A DNA stretch of 64,000 bases from G965222535 sp965222535. GTDB lineage: Bacteria > Pseudomonadota > Gammaproteobacteria > HK1. A program made the position numbers and the translations under genes. The notes below the pieces were generated by a model. It searched no databases. It worked only from the letters and a program-made list of their open reading frames with translations, and was not told where the DNA came from. Within the stretch, counting starts at the first letter, position 1. The number at the start of each line of letters is the position of its first letter. Below are positions 35,794-44,941 of this stretch, in pieces. Location: assembly GCA_965222535.1 (NCBI GenBank), contig OZ244957.1:2542001-2606000 (forward strand), in the 5' to 3' direction.

Positions 35794-37638
35794 TCAGTCT
35801 ATGATGTGGTGCACCGGGGCCTTCTCCAACTGCCATTCCTCAGAATCCTCATCGTAGCTCGATAGCGTGAAGCAGTGCCAGTTGCTGTCATCCAGCTGTG
35901 GATGATCGGCACGGTAGTAATACCCTGGCCAGCGCGTTTCCTCCCTGAACATGGTGTGCTGCGCCACGCACTCTGAGGTCAGGACGCGGTGGTGCAATTC
36001 CCACGCCCGTTGCAGTTGGTGCAGGCTGTCAGCTCCGATATGGGGCAGGTCTTCTTTCAGCATGTTCAGCAACTCTAACCCGCGGGTCAGCATCGGTTTG
36101 TTGGTCAGGTAGTTGGTTCTCGTGCCACCAACGTACTCATCCATGATCTTCTCGAGGCGTTGCAGTCCATGAAGCGGCAGCAGGTAGCTCGGTGAAACGC
36201 TTCCAGCGACAATCTCGTTGCGACCGACTTTGTAGTTCTCCAGCGGTTGGTAGATGGTTTTTTGGAGGGCTTCGTACTCCGCCTCGCTGATCTGAGGCTG
36301 ATCGCTACCTAGATCCTGAATATAGCGGACGGCCGACTTCCCGGCGATGCGACCTTCTGTGAAGGATCCGGATGAGAACTTGTGCGCCGTGCCGCCGATG
36401 GCGTCGCCGGCACCGAAGAGCCCCTCAACGGTCATCATGCGGTTGTATCCCCACTGGTAGTCCGATGGCGCATAGTCCTCCGGGCCGCTCGCCCAAGCCC
36501 CTGAACATGTGGCGTGGGAACCCATGACGTAAGGCTCAGACATGATCAGCTCAGGGTTGGTTTCCTTGGGATCGATGTTCTGCGACGCCCAGACAACCGC
36601 TTGCCCGATCGTCATGCCGAGGAAATTCTCCCAGCCAACGGTCTCTTTCTTCGGATCGGCGAAGGCCTTCTTGGTTACCATCCGGATCGGGCCGCGGCCG
36701 GCCATGGTCTCCTGTAAGAAAGCATGGTTCCGTAGGCAGGTAGGCACAGGCTGTTTATCGACATAATCCCCGACCAATTGCTTGATCGAGTCGTACCAGT
36801 AGGCCTCGTAATTCTCCCCATAGGCGTTTTCAGTGGTGGTCTTGAGGTGCAGGAAGTAGGCACCGACTGGGCCATAGCCATCCTTGAAGCGGGTGAGTAC
36901 GATGCGGTTCTCCATCTGCGTCATTTTGGCACCGACGCGGATCGGTAACGCATAAGCGGAGGCGCTGCTCCACGGCGCGTACCAAGTGCGCCCCATGCCC
37001 TCGCCGACCGAGTGGGGTTTGAAGATATGCGATGCGCCGCCAGCAGCGACGATCACCGTCTTCGCGCGAAATACGTAGAAATCCCCGCTGCGGACGTTAA
37101 AACCAACCGCTCCAGCGACTCGATTGGGGCGGCTTTGGTCCATCAGCAGGTGGGTCACCATGATCCGGTTATAAATTTTGGTGGCGGCCTTGCGGGCGGC
37201 CTCGGCGATGATCGGTTTGTAGCTCTCGCCATGGATCATGATCTGCCATTTGCCCTCGCGCTGGTACCTGCCAGTTTCCTCGTTCCGTATAATCGGCAGG
37301 CCCCACTCTTCGAATTTGTGCACGGTGGAGTCAACGTGCCGGGCGATATCGTAGCCCAGATCCTCGCGCACCAGCCCCATGAGGTCGTTGCGCGCATAAC
37401 GAACATGATCTTCGGGCTGATTCTCGCCCCACTGCATGCCCATGTAGCAGTTGATGGCGTACAGCCCTTGTGCGACAGCACCGCTGCGCTCAATGTTCGC
37501 CTTCTCGACCACGACAACCTTCAGGTCGCGCCCCCAGTACCTGGATTCATACGCGGCCCCGCAGCCGCCAAAGCCGCCGCCGATAACGAGGACATCGGCA
37601 TCCACAAACACCGTTTTTCTGGATGTGAACAGACCCAT
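35794..37638 (-). CDS. aprA: Adenylylsulfate reductase, alpha subunit
   Basis: FAD subunit of dissimilatory APS reductase, which in sulfur oxidisers runs from sulfite plus AMP to APS. It has VDADVLVIGGGFGGCGAAYESRY (FAD dinucleotide fold), the family block EKANIERSGAVAQGLYAINCY, and FSSGSFTEGRIAGKSAVRY near the C-terminus. 614 aa is typical. Its ATG overlaps the aprB stop by one base (TAATG). It acts in the cytoplasm with AprB. Confidence 0.96.
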   Translation of the reverse strand: MGLFTSRKTVFVDADVLVIGGGFGGCGAAYESRYWGRDLKVVVVEKANIERSGAVAQGLYAINCYMGMQWGENQPEDHVRYARNDLMGLVREDLGYDIARHVDSTVHKFEEWGLPIIRNEETGRYQREGKWQIMIHGESYKPIIAEAARKAATKIYNRIMVTHLLMDQSRPNRVAGAVGFNVRSGDFYVFRAKTVIVAAGGASHIFKPHSVGEGMGRTWYAPWSSASAYALPIRVGAKMTQMENRIVLTRFKDGYGPVGAYFLHLKTTTENAYGENYEAYWYDSIKQLVGDYVDKQPVPTCLRNHAFLQETMAGRGPIRMVTKKAFADPKKETVGWENFLGMTIGQAVVWASQNIDPKETNPELIMSEPYVMGSHATCSGAWASGPEDYAPSDYQWGYNRMMTVEGLFGAGDAIGGTAHKFSSGSFTEGRIAGKSAVRYIQDLGSDQPQISEAEYEALQKTIYQPLENYKVGRNEIVAGSVSPSYLLPLHGLQRLEKIMDEYVGGTRTNYLTNKPMLTRGLELLNMLKEDLPHIGADSLHQLQRAWELHHRVLTSECVAQHTMFREETRWPGYYYRADHPQLDDSNWHCFTLSSYDEDSEEWQLEKAPVHHIID

Positions 37639-38099
37639 TACTTTAACCTTTGTTGGACTTCCTGCGGAGATAACGTGGGCAACGCCGCGATGTGGAGCGC
37701 CTCTGGTTCATGCGCAAGCTCTTGAGATTTCAGGGCGTCCGGACTTGGTACAGCGTAATCGGACGGTGATTTGATCGATCCCCAGGGTGTGGTTCTGATG
37801 GGGGAAACAAAGTTTTTCTCGCGCCCGTCGCGGAATTTAATCTTCCACGAGATGGTTCCCTTCTTTTCTTCTCTGAGGACGCGGACGCTGTGCCCTAAGG
37901 GAGCGAAATCGGCATAGCCGCGGACATCGATCGCATTTTGCGGACATGCTTTGACGCAGGAGTAGCATTCCCAGCAAAAATTGGGCTCGATGTTATAAGC
38001 GCGGCGATAAGTGGTGTCGATGTGCATGATGTCGGACGGGCATATATCCACGCAATGCCCGCAGCCATCGCAACTCGTCATATAAACAAAGGTTGGCAT
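37638..38099 (-). CDS. aprB: Adenylylsulfate reductase, beta subunit
   Basis: Ferredoxin-like subunit with two 4Fe-4S clusters. CDGCGHCVDICP at residues 10-21 and CWECYSCVKACP at about 42-53 are the two cluster motifs. The C-terminal tail (about residues 100-153) wraps AprA in known structures. It lies between aprM and aprA in one operon. Confidence 0.95.
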   Translation of the reverse strand: MPTFVYMTSCDGCGHCVDICPSDIMHIDTTYRRAYNIEPNFCWECYSCVKACPQNAIDVRGYADFAPLGHSVRVLREEKKGTISWKIKFRDGREKNFVSPIRTTPWGSIKSPSDYAVPSPDALKSQELAHEPEALHIAALPTLSPQEVQQRLK

Positions 38100-38143
38100 A
38101 AGATATCATAATCTCCTGTGTCTATGGCTGATCGGTCAGCGGA

Positions 38144-38926
38144 TTAGTAGTTTCGCGGTACTCGGTGAGGGCTGGCGAACATTTCAGGGCGGTCGGCTGG
38201 ATCCGGCAGGTTGCTCGCCCCTTTGGCGTGCTCGATTCTTTTTTGCAGGGCGGCGGCGGGCTTGAAGAACATGTGCGAGAACTTGGACCAGGGAACCGAG
38301 CCGAACAGCACCGTCGTAGCGAGGATGTAAGCAGCGAACACAGACAGCCATGGGGCACCGCTGTTCGCCTGTAAAAAGGCCCATATAAGGCCCAGTGTCA
38401 CGCTCACCAGCAGCGACAGGATGAACAGGTCGGCGCACACTAGGCGGAACGGCGAATGGCCTTCGGCGACGACATCTACGCGGATGAAAAACCAGAACCA
38501 GTAACCGCCAACGAGGATCATCAGGGCACCGATGTACCACAGCGTCGGCAAGATGGCGGGTGGCGGGGTGGCGGGGGTCGGGTATGAGAACACCATGATG
38601 ACGGTGCTAAGGATATACATCAGGAAGCCGTACATTGTCAGCAGGTGGGCGATTCTGCGCTTCAGGTTGCAGAATTCACCGGATGCCAGACCCTCTACTG
38701 CAATCGTCTGGATCGTCAGGGACAGCAGTGCCATGCCGCTGACCGTGCGCTTCGCTTTAGCTCCTGTATTGCGCCAGTTGGCCAGAAAGTACTTGGCGCT
38801 CTTCTTGTGGAAGATGTCAAACAGCGTACCGCCCGCGACCATGAGCATCATGACGATCAGGTACGCTTGGATGGCGGGAGGGGGTATGAACGCCGAAATC
38901 TCGGCGAAGGGATTGCTGATGAACAT
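38144..38926 (-). CDS. aprM: APS reductase membrane anchor AprM
   Basis: A 260-aa membrane protein with about five hydrophobic segments (for example IQAYLIVMMLMVAGGTLF, TMYGFLMYILSTVIMVF, ALMILVGGYWFWFFIR, LFILSLLVSVTLGLIWAF). Its place directly before aprBA is that of AprM, thought to link APS reductase to the quinone pool. No qmoABC is seen, as expected for the AprM type. ATG 38926 starts the operon. Confidence 0.85.
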   Translation of the reverse strand: MFISNPFAEISAFIPPPAIQAYLIVMMLMVAGGTLFDIFHKKSAKYFLANWRNTGAKAKRTVSGMALLSLTIQTIAVEGLASGEFCNLKRRIAHLLTMYGFLMYILSTVIMVFSYPTPATPPPAILPTLWYIGALMILVGGYWFWFFIRVDVVAEGHSPFRLVCADLFILSLLVSVTLGLIWAFLQANSGAPWLSVFAAYILATTVLFGSVPWSKFSHMFFKPAAALQKRIEHAKGASNLPDPADRPEMFASPHRVPRNY

Positions 38927-39315
38927 GATTTTTCCTGTGTCAGCCAGTTACTGTAACGCAAAGATCGATGGCATCGATCCCGTAAAAGCCTCATCCGCGC
39001 CGACCCGCGGAGCGCTAAGGCCACAGGTCATGAAGAAGGAAAACCGGACGAGGGGTGAAAATTCCCGATGAGGGCGACTGATCATACCACCAGAATCGTT
39101 CAGTACCAACGGAAAGCTTTGTGTTTGCCCGCCACATCCGCAGGTGGGGTATTGACAAGTTTTAGCGCGGGTATTTATTAATGGAGAGCTTGTTTCAGAA
39201 CATTCATACGAGTCGCGTGAGGCCAGACGGCTACGATACGACGGCTGCGATCAGTGACCAAAGAAGGGCGTCCAGAACCAAAGCGTGAGGTGCTTGTGTG
39301 GTCTTCATTACTAAA
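38927..39315. other. Upstream region of the apr operon, no gene seen
   Basis: This holds the leader of aprM on the minus strand. No dispersed element is present. On the plus strand TTGACA at 39152 followed after 17 bases by TTATTA looks like a promoter, but no plus-strand gene follows it, so I do not claim it. Confidence 0.5.
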
Positions 39316-40162
39316 TCAAAATGGCTTGTTTTTTGTCCAATCAAAGCTGCCGCTATCACGCTCATCCACAGCCTGCCTCCAGCCTACTTTCTCAACACGG
39401 GTTTTGAAGGCCATACCTTCAGGTGTAATGGCGCGAGATCCCATCAAACAGCGTTGACAATTTTTGCATCTGCATCAGGCCAGTCGCCTCCATCGCCTGA
39501 TTAATGACCATTTTTTGCATGGCAAGCTGATTGACAGGCACGCTTGCCATGCGTTTCGCCAGCGTGTCCACCTCTTCATCAAGCCTGACTTCAGGAACTG
39601 ATTTCAGGATCAATCCCATCTCTTCCGCCTCACGCCCGGTAATACAATCACCCGTAAAGAGCATGCGCTTTGCTTTTTCAGGACCAAGGCGTTATACCTA
39701 CATCGCTGTTGTAGGCGTGCCCCATACCCGTGCAGGCATATAGCCAATCTCAGCATCTTCAGCCATGATGGTTATATCTGCGCAAAGGGCAATGTCTGAG
39801 CCGCCGGCAACCGCATAACCATGAACCTTGCAAATCACAGGCTTCATTGCCCGCCATAAAGACATGAAATGCTGGGTATTACGCCACATGAACTGATAAT
39901 CCTGAAGCGGATTCCATGGCATATCTTGAACCACTTTGTTCGCGGTGTTGCCCTCGGCATAATGGGCTAGGTCATAGCCTGCACAAAAAGCCTTGCCTTC
40001 CCCTGACAGCACCATGACATGAATATCTGGATCGCTGTCTGCGCGTTTTACTGCCTCTTCAATAGCAGGCGGCATGTCATCATCAATTGCGTTCATACGC
40101 TCCGGGTGATTGAGTTTTATTCTGGCAATCCGTCCTTCTTTTTGATATAAAATACTCGACAT
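39316..40162 (-). pseudogene. Enoyl-CoA hydratase/isomerase (crotonase) family gene with three lesions
   Basis: Reading from ATG 40162, the crotonase pattern is clear (KLNHPERMNAID, SGEGKAFCAGYDL for the oxyanion region, VHGYAVAGGSDIALCADI, PARVWGTPTTAM). Then TAG and TAA come six bases apart (about 39688-39698), where relatives read W-V-Y. The same frame continues with RLGPEKAKRMLFTGDCITG. A frameshift near 39420 follows, after which TPEGMAFKTRVEKVGWRQAVDERDSG ends at TGA 39316. Without the lesions it would encode about 280 aa. It probably acted on an acyl-CoA. Confidence 0.8.
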
Positions 40163-40556
40163 CTCATTTTTCTTTATTGACTTTCTAATCCACTGACAGC
40201 CTTGGTTACCTGTTTAGTATCGACAGCGGCGACCAATCAGGTAATCGTAAGTTTCCATGAGTCAATGAGGGGGCTGTCATCCAGTGCGCAAAAGGTGGGT
40301 GCATCATAGGCAATCAACAGCCCGAAAGCTATCGAAGCCTAGCAGCCGAGATGGGGTTGCTGTACGCCTTAATTCGCTGCTGCGTTTGACGCTCTGGTAT
40401 AGCGGCTGCGGGCGGTGTCTCTGGGAGGGGGACTTCGTTGGATGCTCTGGAAAGGCGGCGTTCACAGTGTGGGAACGAGAGCATATCGGGTATCGGATGT
40501 TAACCGCCAGATACCCGACACATAGGCAATCAACAGCCTGAAAGCCACTATCGCCC
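40163..40556. other. Intergenic region bounded by short direct repeats
   Basis: CATAGGCAATCAACAGCC then GAAAGC occurs at 40305 and again at 40522, about 217 bases apart. Between them are GCTCTGG blocks and a CGGGTATC/GATACCCG hairpin at about 40486-40518. No gene is seen. Confidence 0.55.
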
Positions 40557-41370
40557 ATGCGTCCTCTCCATGCCAGTTTGCCGATGTATGATTTGCCAGA
40601 ATTGCGTACCGCTACTGACGAGTGGTGGCGCGGGATCGCGCAGCATTTGCACGCCGCAGGGGTTTCGCGGGTACCGCGCCGGCTGGATCGCGGGCTGACC
40701 CCGGAGGAGAGTTGGCAAACGCCGCGGCTGCTGTTGTCACAAACCTGCGGTTATCCGTTGCTGACCCGATTTTACAACCATTTGCAGGTGCTGATGACGC
40801 CGCTTTATGCGGCGTCTGGGTGTGAGGGGATTGCGTATTCGAGCGCGGTGGTGGTGCGTGCTGACGACAGCGCGCTGACGATCGCTGATTTGCGCCACCG
40901 CGTCTGCGCGATTAATAGCCATGCCCTCCCACTCGGGTTGCAATGCGCTGCGCTTGTTGATAGCGCCTCTGGCCGGTCGCTCGGCATTCTTTGCTCGCGT
41001 GCTGATCACCAGCGCGCATGTCAACAGCCTGCATGCGGTGTCCCGTGGGCAAGCCGACGTCTGCGCCATTGATGCCGTAACTTGGGCGCTGGTGCAGCGC
41101 CATCGACCACGGCTGACAGCGGCGCTGCGGGTGATCGCCTGGACCCCGCGTGCGCCGGCATTGCCCTATGTGACGCGCAAAACGTGTCCTGCGGCAGAGC
41201 GGCAGCGACTGCTTGACGCGCTGGCGGCGGCGGTGCAAGATCCTGCCTTAGCTGCCACCCGCGCGGTGCTGCTGCTGGAGTGCCTGCAACCAACGCAAAT
41301 GGCTGATTACCAGCCCCTGTTAGCGATGGCGCGCCGCGCCGCGAGCTACGGGTATGCGCAACTGCGTTGA
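40557..41370 (+). pseudogene. Phosphate/phosphonate (PhnD-like) ABC substrate-binding protein, frameshifted
   Basis: The first frame (from ATG 40557: LHASLPMYDLPELRTATDEWW ... SQTCGYPLL ... YSSAVVVRADDS ... LRHRVCAINS) runs as a PhnD-like binding protein. The rest of the fold (PSHSGCNALRLLIAPLAG, FFARVLITSAHVNSLHAVSRGQADVCAIDAVTWAL) is in the +1 frame from about 40920 to 41370. One extra base near 40915-40925 would explain it. No signal peptide is visible. No permease genes are adjacent. Confidence 0.75.
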
Positions 41371-41454
41371 GCGATCAGGCAATGCTGTATACCGCTACGC
41401 CAGCCGCAACTGAACGTCTGACGGGACCTCAAACGAAAGCCGAGCAGGTTGACT

Positions 41455-42471
41455 ATGTCAGCGATTGAAGTGCTGTTTTTATCTAAAGAGGACCTGGACG
41501 CGCTACAGCTTGGCGATCAAGCGATCCTCGATGCTGTCGAGATGGGTTTGCGTGCGCACGGCGAGCAGCAGGTGCTGCTGCCACCCAAGGATCATATTGC
41601 GCTCGATTACCCTCATAAGCTGTTTAATATACTGAAGGGTTATGTGGCACCGATAGAAGCGGTAGGGGTTAAGGTGCTCGGTGATTTTCACGCTAACTAT
41701 GCCCAAGGATTGCCGTCAGAACTGGCGACACTGCTGCTGATGCGACCGCAGAGCGGCGCGCCTTATGCGCTGATCAATGCCACCAGCATCACCTGGATGC
41801 GCACTGGCGCGGTGACTGCCCTGGGTGCCAAGTACTTGGCACGTAAGGACGCCAAGGTGTTGGGGCATATCGGTGCGCGTGGCACTTCCTGGTACAACGT
41901 TGTGTTTCTTGACCGTCTGTTTGATTTTGAAGAGATCCGCGTTACCAGCGCCAGAGCCGCCTCGCGTGAGCGTTTCGCTGAGCGCCTGACGGCGCGCTTG
42001 GGGAAACCGATCCAAGTGATGGATAACGCCGCCGACACGGTGCGCGATGCGGACATCATCATTGACGCCTCGCGTCTGGTTGAACCACAGGTGTTGGTCA
42101 CCGATGCAGCACTCAAGCCGGGCGCGCATCTGCAAGCCTATGGAGCGGTGCTGTCAGTGGAGCGGACATTGCCGTTGACGGTCGATAAATTCGTTGTCGA
42201 TGATTGGCACCAGTGCAAACAGTCGGCATACGGTCAGTTCGCCAGCCTTATCCAGGATCAGACCATCACCGATGCCCATTGCTACGGGGAAATCGGGGAA
42301 ATTGTCGCTGGCTATAAACCCGGGAGGGAATCCGACCGAGAGCGCAATCTGTTCTGGCACAAGGGGTTTGCCATCAGCGACATCGTCATTGGCGATCTGG
42401 CCTATCGGCAGGCGCAGCAAAAAGGCATCGGTACTTGGCTTACGTACTACCATGAACCACGCGATGAATAA
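41455..42471 (+). CDS. Ornithine cyclodeaminase/mu-crystallin family protein
   Basis: A 338-aa NAD(P)-dependent enzyme of the ornithine cyclodeaminase superfamily. A substrate-binding N-terminal half (LLPPKDHIAL, KVLGDFHANYAQGLPSELATLLLM, ATSITWMRTGAVTALGAKYLAR) is followed by a Rossmann half with VLGHIGARGTSWYNVVFL. The usual GxGxQA is changed to GHIGARGTS, so the reaction may differ. ATG 41455 has AGCAGG upstream. Members make imino acids or act as ketimine or alanine dehydrogenases. The exact substrate is open. Confidence 0.8.
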   Translation: MSAIEVLFLSKEDLDALQLGDQAILDAVEMGLRAHGEQQVLLPPKDHIALDYPHKLFNILKGYVAPIEAVGVKVLGDFHANYAQGLPSELATLLLMRPQSGAPYALINATSITWMRTGAVTALGAKYLARKDAKVLGHIGARGTSWYNVVFLDRLFDFEEIRVTSARAASRERFAERLTARLGKPIQVMDNAADTVRDADIIIDASRLVEPQVLVTDAALKPGAHLQAYGAVLSVERTLPLTVDKFVVDDWHQCKQSAYGQFASLIQDQTITDAHCYGEIGEIVAGYKPGRESDRERNLFWHKGFAISDIVIGDLAYRQAQQKGIGTWLTYYHEPRDE

Positions 42472-43156
42472 ACCGCTCGCCGTGCCGCTGCGGGCGATGC
42501 CGTGGCAGCGGTGCTCGCTGTCGCTGTTTTGGCTGCTGCCAGTGGTGCTGCTTGCAAGCGTCGCTCTGTGTCATGCTGCAGAGCCGATTTGGTTGCTGCA
42601 AAATGGCGATCTCAGTGCTTGGGAGGAAAAATCGTTTGCCGGCGAGACGCGCTACGAGGCGGCGCTCGTGGATGGGCGCACCGCGATCCGTGCCGTGAGC
42701 GAAGCAAGCGCCTCTGGGTGGCATATCAAACGCCGCATTGACCTGCGCAAGACGCCCCTATTGGACTGGTATTGGAGAGTGGATACGCCACTTACGCATT
42801 CCGCCGAGCGCACCAAAGAGGGCGATGATTTTGCCGCTCGCGTCTATGTGATCGTGTCCCATCCGCTGTTCCCCTGGAAATCCAAGGCGGTGAATTATGT
42901 CTGGTCAAGTCAGCAACCGATAGGCAGCCACTGGGCGAATCCGTTTGTCTCCGCGGCGCGGCATATCGCGTTGCGTTCAAGCACCAGTCCCATCGGTCAG
43001 TGGGTGCATGAACGGCGCAATGTACGCGCCGACCTGAAGGCGCTGTTCGACAGCGATGTCGTTTATGTCGATGCCGTCGCCATCATGACCGATACCGATA
43101 ATACCAAAGCCCGCGCCGTCGCTTACTATGCGGATATTAGCTCCAGCGCGGAGTAA
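42452..43156 (+). CDS. DUF3047 domain-containing exported protein
   Basis: About 234 aa from ATG 42452 (or ATG 42464), overlapping the end of the previous gene. A Sec-type signal (LFWLLPVVLLASVALCHAA) is followed by the DUF3047 body: SASGWHIKRRIDLRKTPLLDWYWRVD, RVYVIVSHPLFPW, NYVWSS, and DAVAIMTDTDNTKARAVAYYADI. The function of the family is unknown. A periplasmic location is likely. Confidence 0.85.
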   Translation: MNHAMNKPLAVPLRAMPWQRCSLSLFWLLPVVLLASVALCHAAEPIWLLQNGDLSAWEEKSFAGETRYEAALVDGRTAIRAVSEASASGWHIKRRIDLRKTPLLDWYWRVDTPLTHSAERTKEGDDFAARVYVIVSHPLFPWKSKAVNYVWSSQQPIGSHWANPFVSAARHIALRSSTSPIGQWVHERRNVRADLKALFDSDVVYVDAVAIMTDTDNTKARAVAYYADISSSAE

Positions 43157-43166
43157 GCGAGCAGCT

Positions 43167-43262
43167 TAAAAATTAAGCACATCAGCGAACGGCGCGCCGC
43201 AAGGCGCTCCCAATTAAAAATAAAACAATCCCCCCCTATCCCCGTTCAAGGTTTTCCGAGGC
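43167..43262. repeat. Family A copy and family B tail
   Basis: CAGCGAACGGCGCGCCGCAAGGCGCTCC is the second hairpin of the family A core. AATTAAAAATAAAACAATCC and then CCGTTCAAGGTTTTCCGAGG from family B follow. It lies just after the DUF3047 stop. Confidence 0.65.
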
Positions 43263-43292
43263 CCCCCTCCGTGACACCGTCTGCCACCTCTG

Positions 43293-43820
43293 ATGTTTCA
43301 CATTATTCTTTATCAACCGCAAATTCCGCCTAATACCGGCAACGTCGTGCGGCTTTGCGCCAATAGCGGGACAGCGCTGCATCTGATCCGACCGCTGGGC
43401 TTTGATGTCAGCGACAAAGCGTATCGTCGCGCTGGACTCGATTACCATGAGATGGCATCGGTAACGCTGCACGATGACTTGGCGGGCTGCTTGCGGCAAA
43501 TCGGTCAACCACGGTTGTATGCCATCACCAAATTCGGCGAAAGGAGGTACTCTGAGGTTGCTTTCCAGCCTGGCAATGCGTTGCTTTATGGTTCTGAGGT
43601 GTCAGGCTTGCCGCATCACGTACTTGCCCTCATTGAGCCTGCGCAGCGGTTGTATATCCCGATGCTGACGCATAATCGCAGCTTGAATCTCGGCAACTCG
43701 GTCGCGCTGACGCTGTATGAGGCCTGGCGGCAACAGGGTTTTTGCGGCAGCACGGCAGGCGGCTCTGCCGCGGCTCAGGTCAGGCCCGCAGCGTGCGCTA
43801 CCCCCAGCGACAGCCACTGA
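43293..43820 (+). CDS. trmL: tRNA (cytidine(34)-2'-O)-methyltransferase TrmL
   Basis: SPOUT methyltransferase for the wobble base of tRNA-Leu. FHIILYQPQIPPNTGNVVRLCANSG opens the fold, LLYGSEVSGLP is the first SAM-knot strand, and IPMLTHNRSLNLGNSVALTLYEAWRQ the trefoil knot. 175 aa includes about 20 extra C-terminal residues (GSTAGGSAAAQVRPAACATP) beyond the usual 155. Confidence 0.93.
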   Translation: MFHIILYQPQIPPNTGNVVRLCANSGTALHLIRPLGFDVSDKAYRRAGLDYHEMASVTLHDDLAGCLRQIGQPRLYAITKFGERRYSEVAFQPGNALLYGSEVSGLPHHVLALIEPAQRLYIPMLTHNRSLNLGNSVALTLYEAWRQQGFCGSTAGGSAAAQVRPAACATPSDSH

Positions 43821-43831
43821 TCGCGCCAACG

Positions 43832-44380
43832 ATGCACGCGCCGACCACACAGCCCGCTTCGCGCTGGATCATCGAGCAATCCGCGCGGTGGCCAGACGGG
43901 GGGATGGTGCTTGACTTGGCCGCTGGTTATGGGCGGCACACCATCGCCCTAGCGCAGCGCTTCAACGTACTGGCGGTTGATATCAACCCCGCAGCGCTGG
44001 CGGCGATCCCCGCACACCGCAACATCACCCGTCTCGTCCATGATCTTGAAGATGGCTCGCCGTGGGGTTTCGCCGCGCCATGCTTTGATGGCGTGGTGGT
44101 CGCCGACTACCTTCATCGGCCAAGGTTGGCGGATGCCTTCGGCTGCGTAAAAAACAGCGGCTTTATCGCTTATGAAACCTTTGCTGTCGGCAATCAGGCC
44201 TATGGCAAACCGAGCAACCCAGACTACCTGCTCGCGGAGCGCGAACTGATGGCGGCGATGCCTGCTGACTTTAAGCTGATCGATTATTTTCACGGCGCAA
44301 CCAATCGCCCGGCGGTGATTCAGCACCTGTCAGCGCAACGCCAGCCGTGGGGGATCCGCGCCGGGCAGCAGGGCGTATAA
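43832..44380 (+). CDS. Class I SAM-dependent methyltransferase
   Basis: A 182-aa protein. VLDLAAGYGRHTIALA is SAM motif I, VLAVDINPAALAAI motif II and FDGVVVADYLHRP motif III-IV. The missing C-terminal domain and its general pattern resemble TehB-like or UbiE-like small methyltransferases. The substrate is unknown. It starts 11 bases after trmL. Confidence 0.85.
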   Translation: MHAPTTQPASRWIIEQSARWPDGGMVLDLAAGYGRHTIALAQRFNVLAVDINPAALAAIPAHRNITRLVHDLEDGSPWGFAAPCFDGVVVADYLHRPRLADAFGCVKNSGFIAYETFAVGNQAYGKPSNPDYLLAERELMAAMPADFKLIDYFHGATNRPAVIQHLSAQRQPWGIRAGQQGV

Positions 44381-44417
44381 CCTTTTTGATGGCTGTTTTT
44401 TTGCGTAACCATTGCTC

Positions 44418-44930
44418 ATGAAACAACCCTTCACGATTCGCCCGGCAACACCTGATGATGTCAGCGCGATCGTTGGCATGGTGCGCGAGCTGGCGCGCTA
44501 CGAAGATCTGCTCGATCAATGCGTAGCGACCGACGCACAATTTCACAACGCCCTTTTTGGTGACTCGCCGTTTGCCGAGGCGTTGCTTGTAAATCTTGCT
44601 GCTGCCCCTATCGCGTTCGCCCTGTTTTTCCATAACTTCTCAACGTTTACCGGAAAACCCGGCCTGTACCTTGAGGATCTGTACGTCAAGCCCGCATACC
44701 GTGGTCAGGGGGTTGGTAAAGCGTTATTGATCCGCCTTGCGAAAATCGCGGTGGAACGCGACTGCGGGCGCTTTGAGTGGGCGGTGCTCAACTGGAACCA
44801 GCCGGCCATCCGCACCTATGATCACATCAATGCGGTATCTCTTGACGGCTGGACGACGCGTCGCTTGCAAGGCGCTGCGCTGTCCGCTCTAGCGCGCAGC
44901 ACGCCAGCCAAAGACGCTGAGCCGCGCTGA
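44418..44930 (+). CDS. GNAT family N-acetyltransferase (diamine acetyltransferase-like)
   Basis: A 170-aa protein. FTIRPATPDDVSAIVGMVRELARYEDL is the typical N-terminus of spermidine/diamine acetyltransferase relatives, LYLEDLYVKPAYRGQGVGKALLIRLAKIA has the acetyl-CoA pyrophosphate loop (RGQGVG), and FEWAVLNWNQPAIRTYDHINAV is motif B. ATG 44418 fits better than the TTG before it. Polyamine or amino-acid substrates are possible. Confidence 0.88.
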   Translation: MKQPFTIRPATPDDVSAIVGMVRELARYEDLLDQCVATDAQFHNALFGDSPFAEALLVNLAAAPIAFALFFHNFSTFTGKPGLYLEDLYVKPAYRGQGVGKALLIRLAKIAVERDCGRFEWAVLNWNQPAIRTYDHINAVSLDGWTTRRLQGAALSALARSTPAKDAEPR

Positions 44931-44941
44931 GAATCCCGGTG

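Noticed and set aside
39152..39180. Plus-strand promoter TTGACA-N17-TTATTA
   Set aside because: No plus-strand gene follows; the next genes lie on the minus strand.
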